Below, piece after piece: positions 47,112-57,189 of a stretch of 64,000 nucleotides of DNA. The translations under genes were made by a program, and so were the position numbers. Each line of letters opens with the position of its first letter. Within the stretch, counting starts at the first letter, position 1. The stretch is from Anthopleura xanthogrammica (Eukaryota > Cnidaria > Anthozoa > Actiniaria > Actiniidae), in assembly GCA_964019055.1 (NCBI GenBank), contig OZ025211.1, positions 1,950,135 to 2,014,134 on the forward strand, read 5' to 3'. The notes beneath the pieces were generated by a model. It did not search any database and was not told the DNA's origin. It was given only the letters and a program-made list of their open reading frames with translations.

Positions 47112-47777
47112 ACACGCGGGCCATGTTATAGTTCCTTCGAAAAGGCTTCCAGGACATCAATGATAATATCTCGTTGGGTCACCTCATTTTCAGAAAACTG
47201 TGTCTTTGCTTCGAACCGTAAAGGAGCATACTTCGCTGTTTTATCAGACTCTTTTTTCATGCGGTTTTCAACCCATGGTACACTGTCTCATGGTTTACGC
47301 ATGAGCTCATGTTTCGTAACGTTGCCTTCACTCGCAACTAATCTTTTCTCAATTCTGTATATATCATACCATTCATTAAACAGTAGTTAAAAAATTACAC
47401 ATCTCTTAAACAACCCCTCTTCCCCTCCCCAACAACCCTCCCTCCTTCCTTAGCTTGTGCCCGAATACCTGTTTTTGCTTGAATATATCCTTGTACATTT
47501 ACATTTGCTTGAATATATTCTTGCATTTTCCCAACATGGTATACTTGCACCTTTTTGGGCTTCCTTGTTATCACCCTTACATCAATTCTGTTGGCCCTTA
47601 CTTCCGCGTTCATTGCGTATATGGGTATTTCCCAATACACTATAGCTCTCTAATTTTCGTACATCGCCTTCAGTTGTATTTGGGAATACCAAGTCGGAGT
47701 GGTATTCACTAACTCTAGTTGCTTGAGGATCTCTCTCAAAAAAGAATATCTTTAGAGCCGCGCGCATTGTGTCTTGC
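47112..47777 (-). pseudogene. Decayed ORF remnant, unit 2
   Basis: This is the copy of 38745-39410. The frame PWVENRMKKESDKTAKYAPL continues to VLEAFSKEL and then meets a TAA where unit 1 reads on to TWPAE. It keeps the in-frame TGA of unit 1. The upstream half has the same two competing frames as in unit 1. Confidence 0.45.
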
Positions 47778-48103
47778 TAGATAATGCACCACACCCAGCC
47801 AGGATGTGAGGCACATTCACTGCGGCTTTCCCGCACATTCAACACATCACAGTTTACAGTGTTTAATAATTTATTATCATCATCTTCATTATCCTTATTT
47901 TTATTATAATTTTTATTATTATTATTATAACTCTTGCAACAGTAAAGCCTTTCAGTTAATGTTAAAACTAATAATCAACAATCAAATTTATCTTATATTA
48001 ATTACTATACTAATCTTATAATTATAACTTGTTTATTTAGAGCTCGAAAAAGCATTAAAACTAAATCTCATAACAACAGGTGTCGCTATGATTATTTGGC
48101 CAA

Positions 48104-48203
48104 CTGCGCAGCCGTTGTGAGACGCTTCCGGTTCCTGTCATTCCCCTACTAACGCTAGTGGGAGAATGACGTGAACCGGAAGCGCCTCACAGCGGCTGCG
48201 CAG
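48104..48203. repeat. GC-rich palindrome, unit 2
   Basis: The copy of 39737-39836, at the same distance from the ORF stop, with the same arm sequence. The second, shorter inverted repeat also follows it. Confidence 0.85.
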
Positions 48204-48409
48204 GAGGCTAAATGATTATTACAATTATCGTAATTGAAGATGCCTGTTTGCAGAGTTCTGATATTGGTGGAAAGAGGGAATTTAGTTTTGCTTTCCGAAA
48301 CGTTTCCACTACTGAATATCATGAGCGTGAACTCTGCTTCCACCAATATCATCAGAACTTTCAATCACGTTTATTTAATTAGTACCTGATCTTTAGTCTA
48401 GAGTAAACT

Positions 48410-48415
48410 TTTATT
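48410..48415 (-). terminator. Polyadenylation signal, unit 2 ORF
   Basis: AATAAA on the minus strand, 47 nt past the stop codon of the 973-aa ORF, as in unit 1. Confidence 0.7.
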
Positions 48416-48461
48416 CAGTATTATAATTATATACTTAGTTCGACGATTAATTTCGTTTCCT

Positions 48462-51383
48462 TTAGTTCTTTTGGCAGTACAATCCTTGATGGATCGATGC
48501 TGAATTGATTGGACAAGTGACACAAGTGTTTTTGTAGATCGAGATTCTGTAACTATTTCCAGAGCAACAGCCAGGTGAAGCTCTTTGGGCTCTTTGGATA
48601 ACCGACGTCTTCTTGTCTGGCATAACCTGCTCAAAATTCAGCCGCAGTCTTACTTTCGCTCTTACTAGCAGCCTTGTCAGGGGAGATGGTGCTTTCCACC
48701 TTAACATTTGCGAGCCTTGTTGAACTCTGACACTCAGGCTCCAAGTAGAAAGGATGGTAGGGAGGAGACTATGTCTTTCTATTCTATTAGATCTGTCGCA
48801 AATCTTAGGAAGGTTCTTGCAAAGACTGTAAGGGTTTTCCATTTCTGATGGGCAGCTTGTGTAGCCTTCTTCATAGACATTCATATACTTGCTGTGTTCT
48901 CTTGGAAGGATGTACACCACTTCTGCTTGTGGAGACAGCAAACTACCTGCAATGGAAGCAATTCTGATTACAGTGGTAGTGAATTCTCTTTGAGCTCCTG
49001 TTTTGTAATTTTTTAAAGGTAAGAATATTTCAAAGTTTTCGACGAAGGGAATAGCCTTTTCACCCTCCAAAAGCCAACGGTTTTCTAAAAGCCACTTGGT
49101 TTCTGATGGTAGCCTGAATGATATTGTTTCTCCTTTGGACAAGGCTTGGAGGTCAATAAAGCCAGTGTCCCCTCGAAATTGAGCGCGTGTAGGTATGTAG
49201 ACTTCTCTTTCCGTTTCTATGATGGCTGAATTGTCTTTATAATTGATCAAGGCATCAAGATCTTTGGTCTGAAAGAAAGCATTCTTTTGGGAGCACGCGT
49301 CAACAGTTCGTTTTCCATATCGTCTGTATTCCAAGATGTCGCAGTACAGTGATGCTGTTCTTTGAAAATTATTTTGCATCGTGAAAAATCCGACCATTAA
49401 TTGCTTGGCACTGACAATATCAGTAGTACCTTGGCTGACGCTCCTAGAAAGTCTTTTTGCAATATTTTCACGAGCAATTTCAGCAACAATATCTATCAAT
49501 TCAGTCTGGAAGTCGAACACTTCTGCTCGTAGAGTGAAAAATTGGAGAACGCGTGCTTCTAGTTTCTTACATATACCAGCCACAGGGAGCCTACTGTTTA
49601 AGTCATCGCAAACAGCATCTTTGAACGCTAACCACAGAGCATCGTTTTTCTTCAAACGGTTCATGGAGAGTTCTCTTTCCGGTTTGTAATAACCATACAT
49701 TTGTATAAACATATCTGCAGCAAGCATATCGTCAACATCTAGCGATCCTTTTTTCATACTATGAGTCACATCTACAACAGTGTTCCATATTTTTATCTTA
49801 TTTTTAAGAAATGCATTGTTCAGGTCACGTGTATCTCTTGAAAGGTCAATTAAAGCTGAATTCATTTTCTTTGCCTTTATATTTTTTGGACTGATGCTAG
49901 CAATTTCTGCTGTTAATTGAAGGATGTCTTGAACCTCAGGGCCTGAAAAAATGAGCTTGAGGGGATTTGTACATGTCGCTACAGAAAACCTCTTTCCTTT
50001 TGTACGCCCTAATTCAAAAAGGAGAGAAACACGAATATCACTATGTATCTTCCGAAACAGTTTACCACACTCTTGTTCGAATTTGTTTAACTTATCAAGA
50101 ACAAAACGTCTATTGGCATCTGGTATTGCCTCATCATAAGTAGCAAGACCCTGTAAAAACTTTGAAATTCCTGAAACAGACGTTTTCAAGTTTTTATCAA
50201 ATTTTCTTTTGGTGCCAATCAACTGAAAATACTTTATGTGGCGTTGGAGCTCTAGCATCTTGGAATGATCAACTCGCCATAGAAACTGCAGATTCTTTAC
50301 ACGTACTATCTGGGACTTGCTTCTGTGCTGTTTCATTTGTTTGAGGAATACGTATGCCTGATAGACTTCGGCGTAAGGACATGCAGATGTGTGTGTGGCT
50401 TTGAGCACAAAACAAGCCAAGATAGTGGTATCTAAATATTGTTCGTTTTTCTGGACCAACGTTAAAGCCACATCAAGGTTTAAGAATGCTTCTTTGTGTA
50501 CTGCTGTTTGGAAAAATGATTTCAATGTAGACTTCCATGGGTCTTTCAGGATGTCAGTATAAGCAATGAATAACTGAGCTTCTTTCAAGAGGTCGGTATA
50601 GTAGGATTCTACTGGACACCCAGCAGGAATGCATTTATTTGGACACATTCTCATTACAAACCAATTTATGAGCTTGTGCCAGAAAAAGGCGGCCATTAAG
50701 GGCATTGTTGTTTCCCAAGATGGCAATTTGCAGAGAATGTTGTCTTCCCATAACGTCTTGGCATCCCAGTCAGTTGAACCAACGCCACGGTTCAGTGCTA
50801 AATGTATAACGGTTCTATTACAAGAATTGACATTTTTACAGATGCTGAGTATCGACGTTTCTTGTGTACCAAGGGGTTTCCGGGTCGTTATGTCTGAGCA
50901 CACATTCCTTAAAGGAAGCATTATATGACGAAGATCCGCCGATGCTCCTTTACTTGAGTTTAAATGGGTATTCAATACGAATCGGATTTTATTTGTCACA
51001 GCCAACTGGCGCTTAGCATTGATTAAGCTGCCAAAAGAATATGCATATCTGTCAATCGTGGAAACATTCACTGCCAATGGATTGAAGTTGACAAGCTTTT
51101 GTATGCAACTGCTGTTTTTTACTGGAAGGTCGAAGTTGGCGTGTAAGAACCGTTCTGCTTTTCGTGGTAAAGCTCTCAGTTCTCTAACAAATCTTTCAAG
51201 ATCCTTTGCATTTGTGCCCCTTTTTTGTAAAGAAATACCAATGGCTTGAATCTTGTCAATCGTGTCAACCATTTCACACAGCGGCCTGGCCCAACTGAAC
51301 ACTAACTTGTCCTGATGTCTGCTACCTTCAACCCCAGTCACTATGGCAACAGCCATTGTCAAGAAAAATGCAGGGTGCGCCAT
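48462..51383 (-). CDS. Secreted protein of unknown family, copy 2 (973 aa)
   Basis: The paralogue of copy 1, with the same leader, helical body and cysteine tail. Compared with copy 1 it lacks one cysteine near the N-terminus (FSWARPLC against FSCARPLC). Single-residue in-frame deletions occur at PRKPLD/RKPLG, QAAYVF/QAYVF and SLVDVDD/SLDVDD. It differs in blocks: around residues 99-141 (NFNPLAVNVSTIDRYAYS), about 443-465 (KIHSDIRVSLLFELGRTKG) and about 590-635 (DLNSRLPVAGICKKLEARVL). Outside these blocks it is almost identical. The last sequon NNTC is KNTC here. The protein is identical to copy 3. A GCTATAG acceptor precedes the start as in copy 1. Confidence 0.85.
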   Translation of the reverse strand: MAHPAFFLTMAVAIVTGVEGSRHQDKLVFSWARPLCEMVDTIDKIQAIGISLQKRGTNAKDLERFVRELRALPRKAERFLHANFDLPVKNSSCIQKLVNFNPLAVNVSTIDRYAYSFGSLINAKRQLAVTNKIRFVLNTHLNSSKGASADLRHIMLPLRNVCSDITTRKPLGTQETSILSICKNVNSCNRTVIHLALNRGVGSTDWDAKTLWEDNILCKLPSWETTMPLMAAFFWHKLINWFVMRMCPNKCIPAGCPVESYYTDLLKEAQLFIAYTDILKDPWKSTLKSFFQTAVHKEAFLNLDVALTLVQKNEQYLDTTILACFVLKATHTSACPYAEVYQAYVFLKQMKQHRSKSQIVRVKNLQFLWRVDHSKMLELQRHIKYFQLIGTKRKFDKNLKTSVSGISKFLQGLATYDEAIPDANRRFVLDKLNKFEQECGKLFRKIHSDIRVSLLFELGRTKGKRFSVATCTNPLKLIFSGPEVQDILQLTAEIASISPKNIKAKKMNSALIDLSRDTRDLNNAFLKNKIKIWNTVVDVTHSMKKGSLDVDDMLAADMFIQMYGYYKPERELSMNRLKKNDALWLAFKDAVCDDLNSRLPVAGICKKLEARVLQFFTLRAEVFDFQTELIDIVAEIARENIAKRLSRSVSQGTTDIVSAKQLMVGFFTMQNNFQRTASLYCDILEYRRYGKRTVDACSQKNAFFQTKDLDALINYKDNSAIIETEREVYIPTRAQFRGDTGFIDLQALSKGETISFRLPSETKWLLENRWLLEGEKAIPFVENFEIFLPLKNYKTGAQREFTTTVIRIASIAGSLLSPQAEVVYILPREHSKYMNVYEEGYTSCPSEMENPYSLCKNLPKICDRSNRIERHSLLPTILSTWSLSVRVQQGSQMLRWKAPSPLTRLLVRAKVRLRLNFEQVMPDKKTSVIQRAQRASPGCCSGNSYRISIYKNTCVTCPINSASIHQGLYCQKN

Positions 51384-51726
51384 TCCAACAGTCCTATAGC
51401 AATAAATGAGATAGAATAGTTATTTTGAAAAGCATGTGCACAGGCCAGGTATAATGAAATAATTAAGAACGACTATGGCAAAGACATTTCTCTTGGTCAC
51501 TGTTTGGTGTTTGCCTTGCCGGTTTTGACAATTTTGGATATATATATATATACATATGTGTTATACCGCCATTTACTTTGATTATTATGACAAATTTGTT
51601 AAATGTTCAATTCAAAATGTTTGCAATCAATTTGCAACGATTTTCAAACAAAAGTGAGCTTAAACACATATATGTATATATATCGAAAATTGTGATTTTT
51701 TTGGAAACGAGTATTTATTATTTATA

Positions 51727-51870
51727 CCTAACCAAAAAAATTCTGCAACTTTCGATATGTATATGATATATGTCGATCTTTTGTTCCTCTATTGTTTCGC
51801 CTCTCGAGAACAAAAGACATATATATTTCATATACATATCGAAAGTTGAAGAATCTTTTTTTTGGTTAGG
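51727..51870. repeat. 60-bp-arm hairpin inside the unit 2 insertion
   Basis: CCTAACCAAAAAAATTCTGC through GATCTTTTGTTC is inverted after a loop of about 20 nt, with few mismatches. The same structure is at 60455-60598 in unit 3. Confidence 0.8.
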
Positions 51871-52113
51871 TCACAGGCTTACCACCCTAAGTATCTGTGG
51901 TTTAGGTTTTCTTGGCTTGGGATCCCTGTGGCACAGAAATAGCCGTTAATCGATCCATGTAGTTCAAATTTTGCTCCTAAAATCTGTCCTCAGTAGTCGC
52001 TCATCAAAAATATTTTATCTTGAAATAAAGTTTGATAGTTAATTACTTACTTCGAAGTGTTTTTTTCTGCGAAAAATCCTAAAAAATGCTTGTTTATGGC
52101 TTCGAAAGTTCGG

Positions 52114-52178
52114 GGTTAATTTGACTCGCTCTCCTTACTGTAAACACATTACTGTAAGGAGAGCGAGTCAAATTAACC
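52114..52178. repeat. Perfect 25-bp hairpin, unit 2
   Basis: GGTTAATTTGACTCGCTCTC plus CTTAC is exactly inverted after a 15-nt loop. The total of 65 nt is similar to a small-RNA precursor hairpin. It is repeated at 60842-60906. Confidence 0.85.
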
Positions 52179-54105
52179 GTACCGAATGTACACTGAATCT
52201 CTAAAACTTTGACACTTTTGCGATATATATACATATATATGAAGGATAGCGATTTCAGTCATTTCTCAACAAAAATTTGTTACCAAGTTGTTCTAGAATA
52301 CCTAATGAGGCTTTTTAACATGTTTGCAGTTGATTTTCTCCTTGTTTACTGTCTAGTTTTCAAATTCTTTGAATTTCATAAAAGAACAAGTAAAACATGA
52401 AACAATCTTTTTAAAAAGTTTGAAAAAAACGTAATTATTAGAACTTATCAAAAAAGCGTTTTATGTGTTTTTGTTGTTGTCGTCTGAGTACGATTTTCGG
52501 TTTATTGAGTTAACAAGATGCTGAATATTTAGCTTATTTCTTAAAATTTTTTTCAAATATTTTTAGTTAGTCTTCGAAAATAATGTTTAAAGTAGACTTC
52601 CTGAGGAAATTGCTTCCAGAGCTTTTTTAATTCTTTGAGTTATGATTTTTCGTGTGCAAAGCTTGATTTCCGCCATTTTTCTTTCGAAAACTTGTCAAGA
52701 TGGTCACATTCAAAATTCATTATCTCAAAAACGAGCTCGGGACACCCCATTTTTCTTTTCATTTTTGGAATCAGCGTTAAATTCTGTGTAAAACATCTTT
52801 CTAAGAACTTTTTGTAATTATTCCTTGCTAAAGTAGTCAGTCACCTTAACTTCATTTTTTTGTTGGAAAATCGCCATAAAAACAGTTGCAAATCGATCGC
52901 AAACATGTCAAATAGCCTTATTATATATGTACAATTGATAACATTTAACAAATTTGTCATGAAATTCAAAGTAAATGGCAGTATAACACATATATGTATA
53001 TATATCCAAAATTACTCGAGCTCCGATTTTACTCAGTGTACTATAGCTGTGATGATTTTGGTACTAAAGCTTTAGTTTTTCCAATATCTACCTTTTTCCT
53101 TTTTCCAATGTATACCCCCAACCATACAAATGTCTGTAAATTTGTCGATTTTCAAAAATCGTACGTTTTCTCGGCGGATATAACACCTAACATAATGAAT
53201 CTTCGTTGGGTTACTGAAGTGAAGGTGCTCTTTCTAGTGCTGGTATTGGTTTTTCACTCATTTTAATTCTTAACTTATTCGAAATTTCGGCCGCCTTTGG
53301 AAAAAGGTCTATTCTGTACAATTCATAAAATGGCTGTACTTAATGCGATATATACGGTACCAATACCCACCCACTCATACGAAAATACTGCTTATTAATA
53401 TTCTGACTTACGTTAGGAAGTACCTTGATGGCTCTTGTGGACTGCACTTGCCAGTGAATGTGGTCTGATCTGATTTTAACGGTATTAAGTAGTATTTACA
53501 CGTGTATTACATCACAGGAATATTTAATCATATGATGTCACTTAATATATACTGGTACCAAAAGCACCTGAAAATGATGTAGTTTGTTTTTAAAAATATC
53601 AAAGAAATCTGAATAAGAAGAGGTTTTGAAGAAGATTCAGTAATGGTACTAGAGACTACAAATTTCAAAAGCACAGTAAAGTTTCACTGAATGGATCAAA
53701 TAAAAAGCCCCATACTAATAAAATGGATCACGTCTCATGTTTCACTTAATACCTGTTTTGGTGAACAGGTAGCTTAAACCGGTTCCTCGGAGTCCCCCCT
53801 GTTTTTCTTAAAAGTTTAAACAAAAAAGCAAAATTTCTTTTTACGACTTTAGTTTTGATTAGGTTATTGTAGTATAGAATGAATGCACTAGATATGAAAA
53901 GTCGTAACCATACTTTTTATACTTTCCTTTTTTTTAATATCTTTAGGAATTTTCATATCTAGTAGTTTTAAGATGTAAGACTTAAGACTCATTCGAATTT
54001 GCGGCCGCCGTTTTGGAAAAAGCTCTATTAATCTGTACAAATCATAAAATGGCTGTACTTAAGATTGAAGATGTAAGACTTCATCCTACCAACGCTCATT
54101 CTTAA

Positions 54106-55310
54106 GGTTACTGGAGACCTTAGCTTGAGGGGTATCTTTCGTTTAAAACTCTCTCTACGCAACACTTTCAACAAAACCCTATGAAACTATACATCGTTTT
54201 AAAGCTCATATGATAAAGATTACGCAAAATATATTTTTTGAAAGCAATTTTTTAATTTGAAACGATATGCCGGGGTTTTAAACACAAATCGGGCACGTTC
54301 CGTAGATGTGAATTAATGGCAAGGCGTTAGCGCAAATATCGAAAACAACTTCACTATGTATTACCGAAAGATAAACTACAAAAGCTTGTAAGCATTTTTT
54401 GATTTGTTAAGAATTTATTAATTATTAAAGTTGGAGTGTCGAAAAATTTCTACGTCGGCTGACGTTTTACCGCATAAAAGACGAAATAATCAAAATATCA
54501 AAAATCGCTCACGAAATTCTGTTTATCCATACTTATTCATGCTTTTTGCAAAATTTTATTGAAATTGAACAAAACTATATACCCTATTAATTCATTTAAA
54601 GATAGGAAATTGTCGTAAAATAGATCATGAAGATTTTAAGCTTTCAAGATTTGGGCAAGTTTCACGCCTCGTTAAGACACCTGTGAACAGAGAGATACCG
54701 CCAGCCAGGAACAACGGGCCGGCCGGACCAACGGAATGTTGACAAACACTTCGAACTACGCGGGAAATCATCTAAAAATTGAACACTTCGTTTCTCCGGT
54801 AAACTTTTAATAAAGACACAAAAATAATGTAGAATTCCCAAACGTATCAAAAGTATAGCGTATTCAAAACGCAAAAGAAATCAGAAAGCGCTAGAGTTTC
54901 GAAGCATGGTAGGTCATAGACATAGACATAGACATATATTGTATTTAGTACCTCTTCTGACATATTTTGGATTATGACTATTATTATAAAAAGTTAACCG
55001 AGATAAACAGCTGCATATATTAGATTTGCTAGAAAATTGCAGTCAGAAGAGGTAGGGACACGAACTTTATCACGCGGGAAAATCGAAAGAGTAACCGACT
55101 CAGTCGAGTATAATATGATAAACGAGGACGACAACGCCTTCAGTTTTGATTTATTTTCCCTTCAAACCATTTTTGTTTTAAAATAACTAGCGAACTTTCA
55201 CAAAATTTCGCCAACAATTTTTGTTCAAAAAGAAAGATTATTATAAAAACATTTAATTAGTGAAATATTTTTTTATAGAAACATTTTACCCGCGAAGGTC
55301 TCCAGTAACC
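54106..55310. mobile_element. TTAA-flanked inverted-repeat element, unit 2
   Basis: The same 1205-bp element as 45378-46582, with identical ends and TTAA on both sides. Its equal length in units 1 and 2 shows that it inserted before the duplication. Confidence 0.72.
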
Positions 55311-55839
55311 TTAATTTTTTTGCCAACAGGTATACCAGAAACTCATAAACTGAACGTGTAACAGCCATACATTTCTTTAGTGCAATGCTCCGGAATATTC
55401 AAATCAGTATTTTGTCGATGAATTTCTTCTCAGTAAATTACAGCATTCTCTTGCTTTAAAATCTCTCAAACCTAAACTTAAAGATATACATATAATCCCA
55501 ATTTTACATTGAGATATTCAGTAAATTTCCTCTGAAAGCACAGGTAGCCCAAGCTGGGTTTCTGCGGTGTCATATGATAAAAAAAAGTATGGGGATCTAT
55601 AAAAAACCTCAATAACTGAAAATCGTCAAAATGTGAAATAAAGTAAAGAAATCTTAGCTGACCTTTGAGAAGTTATACCGCTATCGCCCTGCCTGGTTAG
55701 AATTCGGATTAAGCCAGTTATCAAATCCTATCGATTTGGTTGTTTATTCAAAGTAATAATATTTTTTCCAATTACGTCAGAATCGTATTATTACATGTAA
55801 TATTGAAGGGATTTTTAATCAACCATCTTCGTATATTAT

Positions 55840-56505
55840 ACACGCGGGCCATGTTATAGTTCCTTCGAAAAGGCTTCCAGGACATCAATGATAATATCTC
55901 GTTGGGTCACCTCATTTTCAGAAAACTGTGTCTTTGCTTCGAACCGTAAAGGAGCATACTTCGCTGTTTTATCAGACTCTTTTTTCATGCGGTTTTCAAC
56001 CCATGGTACACTGTCTCATGGTTTACGCATGAGCTCATGTTTCGTAACGTTGCCTTCACTCGCAACTAATCTTTTCTCAATTCTGTATATATCATACCAT
56101 TCATTAAACAGTAGTTAAAAAATTACACATCTCTTAAACAACCCCTCTTCCCCTCCCCAACAACCCTCCCTCCTTCCTTAGCTTGTGCCCGAATACCTGT
56201 TTTTGCTTGAATATATCCTTGTACATTTACATTTGCTTGAATATATTCTTGCATTTTCCCAACATGGTATACTTGCACCTTTTTGGGCTTCCTTGTTATC
56301 ACCCTTACATCAATTCTGTTGGCCCTTACTTCCGCGTTCATTGCGTATATGGGTATTTCCCAATACACTATAGCTCTCTAATTTTCGTACATCGCCTTCA
56401 GTTGTATTTGGGAATACCAAGTCGGAGTGGTATTCACTAACTCTAGTTGCTTGAGGATCTCTCTCAAAAAAGAATATCTTTAGAGCCGCGCGCATTGTGT
56501 CTTGC
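55840..56505 (-). pseudogene. Decayed ORF remnant, unit 3
   Basis: The copy of the unit 2 remnant with the same stops and frames. No change that would restore coding was seen. Confidence 0.45.
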
Positions 56506-56831
56506 TAGATAATGCACCACACCCAGCCAGGATGTGAGGCACATTCACTGCGGCTTTCCCGCACATTCAACACATCACAGTTTACAGTGTTTAATAATTT
56601 ATTATCATCATCTTCATTATCCTTATTTTTATTATAATTTTTATTATTATTATTATAACTCTTGCAACAGTAAAGCCTTTCAGTTAATGTTAAAACTAAT
56701 AATCAACAATCAAATTTATCTTATATTAATTACTATACTAATCTTATAATTATAACTTGTTTATTTAGAGCTCGAAAAAGCATTAAAACTAAATCTCATA
56801 ACAACAGGTGTCGCTATAATTATTTGGCCAA

Positions 56832-56931
56832 CTGCGCAGCCGTTGTGAGACGCTTCCGGTTCCTGTCATTCCCCTACTAACGCTAGTGGGAGAATGACGT
56901 GAACCGGAAGCGCCTCACAGCGGCTGCGCAG
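56832..56931. repeat. GC-rich palindrome, unit 3
   Basis: The third copy of the 100-bp palindrome, at the same position relative to the ORF. All three keep the stem nearly unchanged. Confidence 0.85.
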
Positions 56932-57137
56932 GAGGCTAAATGATTATTACAATTATCGTAATTGAAGATGCCTGTTTGCAGAGTTCTGATATTGGTGGAA
57001 AGAGGGAATTTAGTTTTGCTTTCCGAAACGTTTCCACTACTGAATATCATGAGCGTGAACTCTGCTTCCACCAATATCATCAGAACTTTCAATCACGTTT
57101 ATTTAATTAGTACCTGATCTTTAGTCTAGAGTAAACT

Positions 57138-57143
57138 TTTATT
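57138..57143 (-). terminator. Polyadenylation signal, unit 3 ORF
   Basis: AATAAA on the minus strand, 47 nt past the stop of the third long ORF. Confidence 0.7.
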
Positions 57144-57189
57144 CAGTATTATAATTATATACTTAGTTCGACGATTAATTTCGTTTCCT

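Larger units (their letters stand above)
51531..53013. mobile_element. 1.48-kb inverted-repeat element, unit 2
   Basis: The left end ATTTTGGATATATATATATA and onward (with ATACCGCCATTTACTTT and GACAAATTTGTTAAATGTT) is inverted at the right end (about 52930-53013). Arms are about 75 bp. The inside is non-coding and contains two further hairpins (51727-51870 and 52114-52178). Unit 1 keeps a left-end-like stretch (43180-43240) but not the rest. Confidence 0.75.
46991..55718. repeat. Tandem unit 2 (8728 bp)
   Basis: Every landmark in this unit recurs 8728 bp later in unit 3, and the long ORFs encode identical proteins. I noticed only isolated differences, for example CGCTATGATTATTT at 48084 versus CGCTATAATTATTT in unit 3. 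Relative to unit 1 it has a 1.48 kb inverted-repeat insertion upstream of the ORF. Confidence 0.95.
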
